The notes below the pieces were generated by a model that worked only from the letters and a program-made list of their open reading frames with translations, was not told the origin of the DNA and ran no database searches. A program made the translations under genes and the position numbers. A stretch of DNA of 64,000 nt from Amaricoccus sp047275745 (GTDB lineage Bacteria; Pseudomonadota; Alphaproteobacteria; Rhodobacterales; Rhodobacteraceae), in assembly GCF_047275745.1 (NCBI RefSeq), contig NZ_JBKQWU010000005.1, forward strand, positions 1 to 64,000. Direction: 5' to 3'. Shown piece after piece: positions 32,755-43,645 of this stretch (position 1 is its first letter; every line of letters begins with the position of its first letter).

Positions 32755-33969
32755 TCAGAACTTGAAGCGTGCGCCGCCGAAGATCGCCGCGCCATCCTCG
32801 TAGCTCGCGACGTTGTCGGAATAGTCGTAGCTCCGGTAGGTCAGGTAGACCTCGGTATTCGCGCGGTCGATGTTCTGCACGGCGGCCACACCCCAGGACT
32901 TGCTTTCCGAACTGGTCGCATCGCCGGCCACGTAGAAATCGTCGCCCTTGTAGTAGTCGACCGAAAGCGCGGTATCGCCCCAGGCGAGGTATTCGCGCAG
33001 GAGGCCGAGCTTGGCATAGTACCATTGGCCGTCCGGTCCGTCCTCGGACGAGCCCGCGCCGAAGCCGAGCGTGAGGTTGACGCCGGTCGGCGTGTGCAGG
33101 CCCGACGCGGAACCGCCCCAGGCGTCGAGGCTGTCCTCCTGCCAGTAGTAGCCGAGCCCCGCCTCGGTCTCGAAATCGCCGAAGGCGTTCTCATAGGTCA
33201 GCGAGACGTCGGCGATGTTCTGGTCGCGGATATCGTCGTCGTCGGCGAGCAGGTCGCGCCCGAAGGCCGCCGCAAGGGTCACGCCCGAGAAGCTCGGCGT
33301 GTCGTAGCGCACCCGCACCCGCCTCGGCCCGTCGTAGTCGGTGAAGGCGTCGCCGATCGTCACGTCGCTGAGGCTCTCGTCGAAGCCGAGCCCGCCGCCG
33401 GAAAAGCGGAGGATCTGCCCCGCCGCGGAGTCGCCCACGCTCGAATAGGCGACGACATCGGTGCCCGAGAGGTCGATCTCCTGCACGCCATCGGTCGCCA
33501 TGCTGCCCTGACCGATCGAGACCTTGCCGACGCGGTCATTGGAGAAGGCGAAGTCGAGCTTGCGGATGTTGCTGTTCGAAAACTCGAAATCGTCGGCGTT
33601 CGGCGAGTCGTTGGTGATCGAGGCGTTGGAGGTCGAGAAGGGCGAGTAGCCGATCTCGTTGGTGTTCTCGAATTCCCAGTCGCCGAACCGGCGGGTGTAG
33701 GTGAGGCCGATCCGCGACTGCGAATTGGCGTTGTCGACGAGGCCGTAGCTCTCGCTGTCCACGCCGTCGTCGTAGGAAAGGACACCCATGTTGAGCTGGC
33801 CGTAGAGCGTCAGCGTCGACCCGTTCGAGCCGGTCCATTCGATGGGCGGCAGCCCCTCGTCCTGCGCATGCGCCGCGGTCAGACTGAAAGCGGTCAGGCT
33901 CAAAGCGGTCAGGCTCGCCGCGCCAGCCAGCAGGACGGTGGTCAGGCGAGAGTGATACCCGTTCGTCAT
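32755..33969 (-). CDS. Gram-negative outer-membrane porin
   Basis: The 404-residue protein has a signal peptide (TTVLLAGAASLTALSLTAFS ending AHAQ) and begins the mature chain with LTLYGQLNMGVLSYDDG, typical of the 16-strand porin family. Alternating beta strands run throughout, and the last residues FGGARFKF end in the aromatic required for BAM-dependent assembly. Acidic loops (LLADDDDIRD) are frequent. The start at 33969 has AAGGGG upstream; the longer reading lacks a signal peptide at its start. It forms a diffusion channel of unknown selectivity. Confidence 0.88.
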   Translation of the reverse strand: MTNGYHSRLTTVLLAGAASLTALSLTAFSLTAAHAQDEGLPPIEWTGSNGSTLTLYGQLNMGVLSYDDGVDSESYGLVDNANSQSRIGLTYTRRFGDWEFENTNEIGYSPFSTSNASITNDSPNADDFEFSNSNIRKLDFAFSNDRVGKVSIGQGSMATDGVQEIDLSGTDVVAYSSVGDSAAGQILRFSGGGLGFDESLSDVTIGDAFTDYDGPRRVRVRYDTPSFSGVTLAAAFGRDLLADDDDIRDQNIADVSLTYENAFGDFETEAGLGYYWQEDSLDAWGGSASGLHTPTGVNLTLGFGAGSSEDGPDGQWYYAKLGLLREYLAWGDTALSVDYYKGDDFYVAGDATSSESKSWGVAAVQNIDRANTEVYLTYRSYDYSDNVASYEDGAAIFGGARFKF

Positions 33970-34181
33970 GATGCATTCACCCCTTGTCGATTTCGCCGCC
34001 ATCGCGGCTCCCGGAGTGTCAGATGTGACGACCGGCCACCGTTTCACGACCTGACGGCCCCGGCGCCCCGACCTTCCCGCGCGGCGTTGCATATTCACAA
34101 CAGTCTCGCGGCCGGTTGATCGCCGGGAGTCCGCGGGGTACTCCCGCCCCGACGGAACCTCGACGGAGGGGGAGCGCTGGC

Positions 34182-34937
34182 ATGTGTGGACGCGTCATCG
34201 TGAAGACCACGATCGCGGGACTCGTCGAGGCCTTCGCGGGCGTCGCCCCGCCGGCGCCGGAGGAAGGGCTCGCAGCGAAACCGCCGAGCTGGAACGGCGC
34301 GCCGCGCCTCACCTACCCGCTGATCGTCTGGCAGCGGGACTTGCGCGGGCCGGTCTTCGTCGCCGGGAACTGGGGCTTCGTGCCTGCCTGGCAGCGCGAC
34401 CCCGCCGGCGGCCGGCGGCCGATCAACGCGCGCTCCGAGACGGTCGCCTCCGCGCCGATGTTCCGCGAAGCCTGGCGGGAGCGCCGCGCGCTGATGCCGG
34501 TCGACGGTTTCTTCGAGTGGCGCGCGATCCGGGGGGTGAAACAGCCCTACGCGGTGGCGATGGCCTCGGGGGAGCCCTTCGCGCTCGCTGCGGTCTGGGA
34601 GGAATGGCACGATCCGAAGCTCGGCGCGCGGGTCCGGAGCTTCGCCGTGCTGACCTGCCCGGCCAATGCGATGATGGCGGAGATCCACGATCGCATGCCG
34701 GTGATCATCGCCCCGGAGGACTACGAACGCTGGCTCTCGGACACCCCCGATCCGCGCGACCTGCTCCGGCCCTATCCTTCCGCCGCGATGCGGATGTGGC
34801 CGGTCTCGACCCGGGTCAATTCGGTCAGGAACGATGGCGAGGATCTGACCGATCCTGTGCCCGATCCGCTGACCATGCCGGAAGGAAACGAGCCTCCGGA
34901 GGACGGGGAGCCTCCCGCGCAGGGCAGACTGTTCTGA
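34182..34937 (+). CDS. SRAP/YedK (HMCES-type) abasic-site-processing protein
   Basis: The 251-residue protein starts MCGRVIV, exposing after Met removal the catalytic Cys2 that crosslinks to abasic sites in single-stranded DNA. Other family landmarks are NWGFVPAWQ, INARSETVASAPMFREAW, PVDGFFEWR (active-site Glu), FAVLTCPANAMMAEIHDRMP (active-site His) and VSTRVNSVRNDGEDL. The start at 34182 is fixed by the Cys2 requirement. It shields abasic sites during replication. No SOS box is evident upstream. Confidence 0.93.
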   Translation: MCGRVIVKTTIAGLVEAFAGVAPPAPEEGLAAKPPSWNGAPRLTYPLIVWQRDLRGPVFVAGNWGFVPAWQRDPAGGRRPINARSETVASAPMFREAWRERRALMPVDGFFEWRAIRGVKQPYAVAMASGEPFALAAVWEEWHDPKLGARVRSFAVLTCPANAMMAEIHDRMPVIIAPEDYERWLSDTPDPRDLLRPYPSAAMRMWPVSTRVNSVRNDGEDLTDPVPDPLTMPEGNEPPEDGEPPAQGRLF

Positions 34938-34974
34938 ACCGGCGCGCGCCCGACCCGGGCCGCGGCGCGAGCAG

Positions 34975-36894
<1,920 letters not shown>

Positions 36895-36975
36895 TTCGCC
36901 CCGATCTCTGCCGAGTGTTGCCCGTATGCTTCGGAGGATAACCAAAAAACCCTGACCAGGCCAGCGCAACCTAAC

Positions 36976-37007
36976 TTTGAGTTGCCAATCCTTTGAATTG
37001 CCAATCC
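36976..37007. repeat. Tandem 16-bp repeat in the pilP-like/SIMPL promoter region
   Basis: TTTGAGTTGCCAATCC is followed immediately by TTTGAATTGCCAATCC, a 15/16 match with period 16. It lies between the divergent genes at 36894 and 37063 and could be a paired regulator site or a chance duplication. Confidence 0.6.
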
Positions 37008-37062
37008 TCTGGCGGATCGGCACTCAATCGCGGGCAGTGGGTCACCAGAAGGATCAACGCCG

Positions 37063-37761
37063 ATGCGCAAACTGCTGTTCGCCGCTTTCCTGCTTATGCC
37101 CGCCGTGGCCCCCGTCGCGGCGCCCCGCGCGTTGGCCGAGGATCTCCCGGCGCGGCGGATCATCGTCACCGGCTCCGCGCAGGTATCCGCCGCGCCGGAC
37201 GTGGCGACGATCTCGGGCGGGGTCGAGACCGAGGCCGCGACCGCCGCCGAGGCGCTGCGCGAGAATTCCGAGGCGATGCGCCAGATCCTCGACGCGCTCG
37301 CGGGTCTCGGGATCGCCGAGGCCGATATCCAGACCACGCGGCTGAGCCTCGATCCGGTCTGGGACCAGTCGGAAGATCGCGATGTGCCCCGCGTCACGGG
37401 CTACCGCGCCGGCAACATGGTGACGATCATCGCGCGCCAGACCGGCCAGCTCGGCGCCGTGATCGATGCGATGGGATCGGGCGGGGCGAACCGCATCCAT
37501 GGCATCGGTTTCGACATGGCCGATCCCCGGGCGCAGCTCGCCAGGGCGCGGGAGGAGGCGGTGGCCGACGCGCGCGCGAAGGCCGAGACGCTCGCCCGGA
37601 GCGCGGGGGTCGAGCTCGGCGAAGTGCTGACGATCGACGAGACGCGGGGTACGGGCGGCGGACCGATCCCGATGCACGCCCGGATGGAAAGTGCCGCGCC
37701 GATCGCGAGCGGCTCCGTCGATGTCCGCTCCGAGGTCACGATCACCTACGCGCTCCGCTGA
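37063..37761 (+). CDS. SIMPL-domain (DUF541) periplasmic protein
   Basis: The 232-residue protein has a signal peptide (MRKLLFAAFLLMPAVAPVAA) cleaved near ALAED. The SIMPL domain begins RIIVTGSAQVSAAPDVATIS, and further signatures are GIAEADIQTTRLSLDPVWD, GYRAGNMVTI and ARAREEAVADARAKAETLAR. Members form periplasmic or outer-membrane-associated oligomers linked to stress or signalling; the function here is unknown. It is divergent from the PilP-like gene across a 168-bp gap. Confidence 0.87.
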   Translation: MRKLLFAAFLLMPAVAPVAAPRALAEDLPARRIIVTGSAQVSAAPDVATISGGVETEAATAAEALRENSEAMRQILDALAGLGIAEADIQTTRLSLDPVWDQSEDRDVPRVTGYRAGNMVTIIARQTGQLGAVIDAMGSGGANRIHGIGFDMADPRAQLARAREEAVADARAKAETLARSAGVELGEVLTIDETRGTGGGPIPMHARMESAAPIASGSVDVRSEVTITYALR

Positions 37762-37911
37762 CCACGCCGCTCTCGCGGAAATCTCCGGGGCCGCGCCTTC
37801 CGGCGGCCCCGGCGGTCGGCGGGGCGGCGCGCGGGAACGCGCACCGGCTTGCGCGGGCGGGCGCGGGTGCTAGGCTCGCCCGTCGGTCCCCAGAGCCAAA
37901 GGCGCCCAGCG

Positions 37912-39132
37912 ATGTCACCATTCAGCCCGTTCATCCGCGCGACGACGCCGCCTCCCGTCATGGAGGCGCGGCGCTGGATTCAGGGACGGAGCTTCCCGGC
38001 GGATCGGCCGCTCATGAACCTGAGCCAGGCGGCGCCGATCGACCCGCCGCCCGAGGCGCTGCGCGCCCAGATGGCGCGGATGGTGGTGAGCGAACCCGAC
38101 ACTCATCTCTACGGCCCGGTGCTCGGCCTGCCCGCGCTCCGGGCCGAGATCGCGACGCGCTGGAGCGCGGCCTATGGCGGCGAGATCGACGCGGCCGACG
38201 TGGCGATCACCGCCGGATGCAACATGGCCTTCTGCGCCGCGCTCGCCACGCTGGCGATTCCGGGCGACGCGGTGCTCCTGCCGGTCCCGTGGTACTTCAA
38301 CCACAAGATGTGGTGCGACACCGTCGGCATCGACGCGATCCCGCTGCCCTGCGACGGGCGGATGAACCCTGACATCGAGGCGGCGCATCCGCTCATGTCC
38401 TCGCGGGTCAAGGCGATCGTGCTGATCACGCCGAACAACCCGACCGGAGCGGAATATCCCGCCGGCCTCATCTCGGCCTTCGCCGCGCTCGCCCGCGCGC
38501 ATGGCGCGGTGCTGATCCTCGACGAGACCTACCGCGACTTCGACTCGCGCGGGAGCCGGCCGCACAATCTCTTCGCCGATCCGGGCTGGCGGGACGTGCT
38601 GATCCATCTCTATTCCTTCTCCAAGGCCTTCCGGCTGACCGGCCACAGGACCGGCGCGATCATCACGAGCCCCGAACGGCTGGTGGAGGTGGAGAAGTTC
38701 CTCGACTCGGTCGCGATCTGCGCGCCCACGCTGGGCCAGAAGGCCGCGCTCTGGGGGCTGCGCCACCTCGGCGACTGGGTTTCGGGGGAACGGGAGGAGG
38801 TGCTGCGCCGGCGCGAGGCGATCACTCAGGGGCTCGCGCGCCTGCCGGGCTGGCGGCTTCTCGGGGCCGGCGCCTATTTCGCCTATGTCGAACACCCGTT
38901 CGCGATCCCCTCCGACGCGCTCTGCCAGCTGCTGGTCGAGGAGCAGTCGATCCTCGCGCTGCCCGGAACCATGTTCTCGCCCGACGCGAGCGGCCAGCGG
39001 CAGTTGCGCCTCGCATTCGCCAACATGGACGCGTCCGGCCTCTCCGGCGCGATCGACCGGCTCGCGGAAGTGACCGCCCGGCTCACGCACCGTGAGGGCT
39101 CTCCCCTTGCCAGCGGGGGGGCCAGCGCCTAA
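37912..39132 (+). CDS. Class I/II PLP-dependent aminotransferase
   Basis: The 406-residue fold-type I enzyme has LYGPVLGLPALRAEIATRW, the PLP-contact ITPNNPTGAEYP, LDETYRDF and the Schiff-base lysine in YSFSKAFRLTGHRTGAI. C-terminal LPGTMFSPDASGQRQLRLAF carries the carboxylate-binding Arg. The start at 37912 (MSPFSPFIRATTPP) was chosen over a longer Arg-rich reading. It transfers amino groups between an amino acid and a 2-oxo acid. Neighbours do not reveal the substrate; ppiD follows after 38 bases. Confidence 0.87.
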   Translation: MSPFSPFIRATTPPPVMEARRWIQGRSFPADRPLMNLSQAAPIDPPPEALRAQMARMVVSEPDTHLYGPVLGLPALRAEIATRWSAAYGGEIDAADVAITAGCNMAFCAALATLAIPGDAVLLPVPWYFNHKMWCDTVGIDAIPLPCDGRMNPDIEAAHPLMSSRVKAIVLITPNNPTGAEYPAGLISAFAALARAHGAVLILDETYRDFDSRGSRPHNLFADPGWRDVLIHLYSFSKAFRLTGHRTGAIITSPERLVEVEKFLDSVAICAPTLGQKAALWGLRHLGDWVSGEREEVLRRREAITQGLARLPGWRLLGAGAYFAYVEHPFAIPSDALCQLLVEEQSILALPGTMFSPDASGQRQLRLAFANMDASGLSGAIDRLAEVTARLTHREGSPLASGGASA

Positions 39133-39170
39133 AAGCCCGGCCTGACCCGACCGATCGGACGAGACCGGCC

Positions 39171-41039
39171 ATGCTCGACTTCCTGCGCGCGAAACACTCC
39201 CGGATGCTCGTCTGGGCGCTTCTGGTCCTGCTGGTGATCGGCCTCGCCGGCTTCGGCATCACCTCATCCGGCGCCCTGCGCTCGACCGAGATCGCGCGCG
39301 TCGGCGACACCGAGATCTCGGAGACCGAATATACCCGCGCGATGCAGCAGGAGATGCGCGCGCTGACCCAGCGGCTCGGCCGCGGCCTCACCATGGCGGA
39401 GGCGCGCCAGTACGGCGTCGACAACATGGTGCTCTCGCGCCTCGTCAACGACGCGGCGCTCGACGAGGAAGCCGGACGCCTCGGCATCTCGGTCGGCGAC
39501 GAGACCGTCGCGCGCCAGGTGATGGATGTGCAGGCGTTCCAGGGACCCGACGGCCGGTTCAACCGCGAGACCTATGTCAACACGCTCGGCAATGTCGGCC
39601 TGCGACCGGCGGAATTCGAGGAGCAGATTCGGGGCGAGGTCTCGCGCGACATGATCGCCTCCGCGGTGCAGTCGGCGGTCGCGGCCCCGACCGCGACGGC
39701 GCGGGCGATGCTCGGCTATGTCGGCGAACAGCGCGCCTTCTCCTGGGTGCGCCTCGGCCCCGAGGCCCTGACCGAACCGTTGCCCGAGCCCGACGACGCC
39801 GCGATCCAGGCGGAATACGACGCCCACCCCGACGCCTATACGGTGCCCGAGACGCGGCGGCTCACCTATGCCGCGATCTCGCCGGAAGAACTCGCGGAGA
39901 CGCTGGAGGTGCCCGAGAGCGACCTCCGGGCGATGTACGAGGCGGAGGCCGAGCGGTTCAACACGCCAGAGACCCGGCTCATCGAGCGGATCGGCTTCGG
40001 CACCGAGGAGGAGGCGGCGGCCGCGATGGCGCGGCTCGACGGGGGCGAGGTCGGCTTCGACGCGCTCGCGACCGAACGCGGGCTCTCGGCGCAGGACATC
40101 GACCTCGGCGCCGTACCCGCTTCGCGGCTCGCGCCCGAGGCGCGCGAGGCGGTGTTCGGCCTCGCCGAGCCCGGTCTCGTCGGCCCCGTCCCCACGCCGC
40201 TCGGTCCCTCGATCTACCGGGTGAACGCGATCCTGTCGGGCAGTACCACCCCCTTCGAGGAGGCGCGGCAGGATCTGCGCCGGGAGCGCGCGCTGAAGCT
40301 CGCGACCGACGAGATCGCGAATGAATCCGCGCATCTGGAGGATCTGATCGCCGGCGGCGCCACGCTCGAGGAACTCGCGGAGGAGACCAATCTCGAGCTT
40401 GGCAAGCTCGCTGTCACGGCCAGTTCCTCGGAAGGGCTGGCCGCGGATCAGGCGTTCCGCGACGCGGCGCTCCAGGGCGAAACCGGAATCGAGACCGATC
40501 TGGTCCAGCTGGCCTCGGGCGGCATCGCCTCGATCAGGGTCGACGCGGTCGAGCCTCCACGGCTCCAGACGCTCGACGAAGTGCGCGATCAGGTCGTCAC
40601 CGCCTGGCGCGCCGCGGAGACCACGCGGCGGCTCGAGGCGCTCGCCAGTGGCTATGCCGAGGAAATCCGGGGCGGCCTCGCGCTCGATGCGCTGGCGACA
40701 CGCCTCGGCGCGACGCTCCAGTCGGGCGGTCCGGTCGCGCGCTCGGCCCAGTTGCCGGGTGCCGGCCCCGCCTTCCTCGCCGCCGGATTCGCCGAGGAGG
40801 CCAACGCCGTCTTCGAGACGCCCGATGGCGATGACGTTCTCCTCGGCAGCGTCACCGAGATCGTCCCGTTCGACTTCACCGCCGAGGCGAACGGCGACAT
40901 CGTCGCCAATGCCGAGAGCCAGCTTCGCGGCCAGGTGGCGGACGACGTGCTCACCCTCTATACCAACGCGGTCCGCGACGCCGCCGGGGTCTCGGTCAGC
41001 CCGGCCCAGATCGACGCGGTGCTGAGCCGCATTCCGTAA
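39171..41039 (+). CDS. ppiD: Periplasmic folding chaperone PpiD (SurA-N/parvulin)
   Basis: The 622-residue protein has a short cytoplasmic N-terminus and one membrane anchor (MLVWALLVLLVIGLAGFGI). A SurA-like N-domain follows (IARVGDTEISETEYTRAMQQ), then a parvulin-like region around residues 240-350 and a long helical C-terminus. It would assist folding of secreted and outer-membrane proteins at the periplasmic face. Classic parvulin active-site residues are poorly conserved, as in other PpiD proteins. It ends 11 bases before trpE; this ppiD-trpE linkage is common in the lineage. Confidence 0.87.
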   Translation: MLDFLRAKHSRMLVWALLVLLVIGLAGFGITSSGALRSTEIARVGDTEISETEYTRAMQQEMRALTQRLGRGLTMAEARQYGVDNMVLSRLVNDAALDEEAGRLGISVGDETVARQVMDVQAFQGPDGRFNRETYVNTLGNVGLRPAEFEEQIRGEVSRDMIASAVQSAVAAPTATARAMLGYVGEQRAFSWVRLGPEALTEPLPEPDDAAIQAEYDAHPDAYTVPETRRLTYAAISPEELAETLEVPESDLRAMYEAEAERFNTPETRLIERIGFGTEEEAAAAMARLDGGEVGFDALATERGLSAQDIDLGAVPASRLAPEAREAVFGLAEPGLVGPVPTPLGPSIYRVNAILSGSTTPFEEARQDLRRERALKLATDEIANESAHLEDLIAGGATLEELAEETNLELGKLAVTASSSEGLAADQAFRDAALQGETGIETDLVQLASGGIASIRVDAVEPPRLQTLDEVRDQVVTAWRAAETTRRLEALASGYAEEIRGGLALDALATRLGATLQSGGPVARSAQLPGAGPAFLAAGFAEEANAVFETPDGDDVLLGSVTEIVPFDFTAEANGDIVANAESQLRGQVADDVLTLYTNAVRDAAGVSVSPAQIDAVLSRIP

Positions 41040-41050
41040 AGTCGAGACCC

Positions 41051-42562
41051 ATGCTGCTTCCCGCCTTCGAAGCCTTTTCCGAAGCCTACGAACGCGGGGA
41101 GAATCAACTCGTCTGGACCCGCCTCGTCGCCGATCTCGACACGCCGGTCAGCCTGATGCTGAAGCTGACCGAGGCGGGCCGCGACAGCTTCCTGCTCGAG
41201 AGCGTCACCGGCGGCGAGATCCGCGGCCGCTATTCGATCATGGGCATGAAGCCCGACCTGATCTGGGAATGCCGGGGGGAGACCGCGCGGATCAACCGCT
41301 CGGCCCGGTTCGACCCGGAGGACTGGGCGGCCGAGGAGAAACCGCCGCTCGAGAGCCTGCGCGCGCTGATCGCCGAGAGCCGGATCGCCCTGCCCCCGGG
41401 CCTGCCGGAGATGGCGGCGGGGCTCTTCGGCTATCTCGGCTACGACATGGTGCGGCTGGTCGAACATCTGCCGGATGTAAACCCCGACCCGCTCGGCCTG
41501 CCCGACGCCGTGATGATCCGACCCACGGTCATCCTCATCGTCGATGGCGTGAAGGGCGAGGTCACGATCGTCTCGCCCGCCTGGGCCGCCTCCGGCCTTT
41601 CGGCGCGCGCGGCCTATGCCCAGGCGGCGGAGCGGGTGATGGACGCGGTGCGCGACATCGACCGCATCCCGGCGATCGCCCGCGACCTCGGACACGCGGC
41701 GAACGGCCCGGCGGAGCCGAAATCGAACACGACGCCGGAAGACTATCTCGCGATCGTCGAACGGGCGAAGGAATACATCCGCGCCGGCGACATCTTCCAG
41801 GTGGTGCCGAGCCAGCGCTGGGCCGTGCCCTTCGGCCTGCCGCCCTTCGCGCTCTATCGCGCGCTCCGCCGGACCAACCCCAGCCCCTACATGTTCTACT
41901 TCAATTTCGGCGGCTTCCAGGTGATCGGCGCCAGCCCGGAAATCCTCGTCCGGGTCAAGGAAGGCACGGTGACGATCCGGCCGATCGCCGGCACACGTCC
42001 GCGCGGCGCGACGCCCGAGGAGGATCAGGCGCTCGAAACCGAGCTCCTCGCCGATCCCAAGGAGCGGGCGGAGCATCTGATGCTGCTCGACCTCGGCCGC
42101 AACGATGTCGGGCGCGTGGCGAAGGTCGGCACCGTCGATCCGAACGAGCAGTTCATCATCGAGCGCTACAGCCACGTCATGCATATCGTCTCGAACGTGA
42201 ACGGCGCGCTTTCCGAGGATCACGACGCGCTCTCCGCGCTGCTCGCGGGGCTTCCGGCCGGGACGGTCTCGGGCGCGCCGAAGGTCCGGGCGATGCAGAT
42301 CATCGACGAACTCGAAACCGAGAAGCGCGGCGTCTATGGCGGCGGCGTCGGCTATTTCTCCGCCGGCGGCGACATGGACATCTGCATCGCGCTCCGCACC
42401 GCGGTGGTGAAGGACGGGACGCTCTACGTGCAGGCCGGCGGCGGCGTCGTCTATGACAGCGATCCAGGCGCGGAGCTGCAGGAGACGGTCAACAAGTCCA
42501 AGGCGCTGATGCAGGCCGCCCGCGACGCCCATCTCTTCGTCGGAGCGCGTTCGGGGAACTGA
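41051..42562 (+). CDS. trpE: Anthranilate synthase component I
   Basis: The 503-residue chorismate-binding enzyme converts chorismate with TrpG-supplied ammonia to anthranilate. The tryptophan feedback site is visible as LLESVTGGEIRGRYSIMG near residue 50. Catalytic motifs include FQVVPSQRW, RTNPSPYMFYF, IRPIAGTRPRGATPEEDQAL, LMLLDLGRNDVGRVA, PAGTVSGAPKVRAMQIIDEL and RTAVVKDGTLYVQAGGGVV. The ATG lies 11 bases after ppiD, leaving no room for a leader-peptide attenuator. Confidence 0.95.
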   Translation: MLLPAFEAFSEAYERGENQLVWTRLVADLDTPVSLMLKLTEAGRDSFLLESVTGGEIRGRYSIMGMKPDLIWECRGETARINRSARFDPEDWAAEEKPPLESLRALIAESRIALPPGLPEMAAGLFGYLGYDMVRLVEHLPDVNPDPLGLPDAVMIRPTVILIVDGVKGEVTIVSPAWAASGLSARAAYAQAAERVMDAVRDIDRIPAIARDLGHAANGPAEPKSNTTPEDYLAIVERAKEYIRAGDIFQVVPSQRWAVPFGLPPFALYRALRRTNPSPYMFYFNFGGFQVIGASPEILVRVKEGTVTIRPIAGTRPRGATPEEDQALETELLADPKERAEHLMLLDLGRNDVGRVAKVGTVDPNEQFIIERYSHVMHIVSNVNGALSEDHDALSALLAGLPAGTVSGAPKVRAMQIIDELETEKRGVYGGGVGYFSAGGDMDICIALRTAVVKDGTLYVQAGGGVVYDSDPGAELQETVNKSKALMQAARDAHLFVGARSGN

Positions 42563-42636
42563 GCACGCCGGTTCCCGGCCGTCGCCTTCGCGAACGTTTG
42601 GGCGAAGAGTGTGCGAGTGACGGACCGGGGTTCGCC

Positions 42637-42957
42637 CTACTCCAGCGGTACGAGGGAGGGGGTGTTGCCCTCGGTATCGCGGACCGGGGGCGCGGCGTTC
42701 GGCGCCGCGGGCGGCGGGCCCACGCCAGGAACGAGCGGACCGGCGGCGTCCTCGGTGACGACGGGCCCGCTCGGGACCAGCGCGGGACGGTTCGGCGCCT
42801 CGGGCGCCTCGCCCGCGCCGCCGGGGATCGCGGGTGCGAAATAGCGGATCGGCGGGAAGAACCAGGCGAGGGCGAGCGCCACGACGCAGGCGACGAGGAG
42901 CCCCGTCGCCAGCCCCTTCCAGAAACCGCCCTTCCGGCGGCGTGCCCGGACCCGCAA
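42637..42957 (-). CDS. Small single-pass membrane protein between trpE and trpG (opposite strand)
   Basis: The 106-residue reading has a basic N-terminus (MRVRARRRKGGFWKGLATGL), one hydrophobic segment (LLVACVVALALAWFFPP) and a Pro/Ala/Gly-rich tail (GPLVPGVGPPPAAPNAAPPV). The positive-inside pattern and N-in topology argue for a real gene, though composition is also compatible with a GC-rich spurious ORF. It faces opposite to trp genes on both sides. I do not recognise a family. Confidence 0.5.
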   Translation of the reverse strand: MRVRARRRKGGFWKGLATGLLVACVVALALAWFFPPIRYFAPAIPGGAGEAPEAPNRPALVPSGPVVTEDAAGPLVPGVGPPPAAPNAAPPVRDTEGNTPSLVPLE

Positions 42958-43063
42958 AACCCCGTTCCTTCCCAGCTGGCCCTTGACCCCGTCTGACCGG
43001 CGGGGCCATGTATAACGCGCGCGCCCGCCCGTGCCAGCCGAAAAGCTTTGGAAAGTCCGCGAA

Positions 43064-43645
43064 ATGCTGCTGCTGATCGATAATTACGACAGCTTCACCT
43101 ACAATCTCTATCACTATCTCGGCCAGCTCGGAGCCGAGATGGTGGTGCGCCGCAACGACGAGATCGACGTCCAGCAGGCGATGGCGATGCGCCCCTCCGC
43201 GATCCTGCTTTCGCCCGGCCCCTGCGATCCCGATCAGGCCGGGATCTGCCTCGCGCTGATCGCCGCCGCCGCCGAGACCAGGACGCCGCTCATCGGCGTC
43301 TGCCTCGGCCATCAGGCGATCGGCCAGGCCTTCGGGGGCAAGGTCATACGCGCGGGCGAGATCGTCCATGGCAAGCTCGGCACGATCCGGCACACCGGCG
43401 CCGGCGTCTTCGCGGACCTGCCCTCGCCCTTCCACGCCACCCGCTACCACAGCCTGATCGTCGAGCGCGCGAGCCTGCCGGCGGAACTCAACGTGACGGC
43501 GGAACTCGAGGACGGGATCATCATGGGTCTCCAGCATCGCGACCTGCCGATCCACGGGGTGCAGTTCCACCCCGAGTCGATCGCCTCCGAACACGGCCAT
43601 GCGCTGCTCCGCAACTTCCTCGATCTCGCGCGGGTGGCAGCATGA
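43064..43645 (+). CDS. trpG: Anthranilate synthase component II (glutamine amidotransferase)
   Basis: The 193-residue class I amidotransferase supplies ammonia to TrpE, and may also serve PabB. It begins MLLLIDNYDSFTYNLYHYLG, has the catalytic Cys in GVCLGHQAIGQAFGG and ends with the His-Glu pair in GVQFHPESIASEHG. The start at 43064 fits the family; a GTG/ATG 11 codons upstream is possible. A TATAAC hexamer at 43011 may be the -10 of a trpGDC-moaC-moeA transcript. trpD overlaps by ATGA. Confidence 0.95.
   Translation: MLLLIDNYDSFTYNLYHYLGQLGAEMVVRRNDEIDVQQAMAMRPSAILLSPGPCDPDQAGICLALIAAAAETRTPLIGVCLGHQAIGQAFGGKVIRAGEIVHGKLGTIRHTGAGVFADLPSPFHATRYHSLIVERASLPAELNVTAELEDGIIMGLQHRDLPIHGVQFHPESIASEHGHALLRNFLDLARVAA

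Noticed and set aside
41040..41050. Tryptophan leader-peptide attenuator before trpE
   Set aside because: Only 11 bases separate ppiD from trpE, leaving no space for a leader peptide and alternative stems.
40958..43600. 880-codon minus-strand frame across trpE and trpG
   Set aside because: Both trp genes are unmistakable on the plus strand, and the antisense translation shows no family features.
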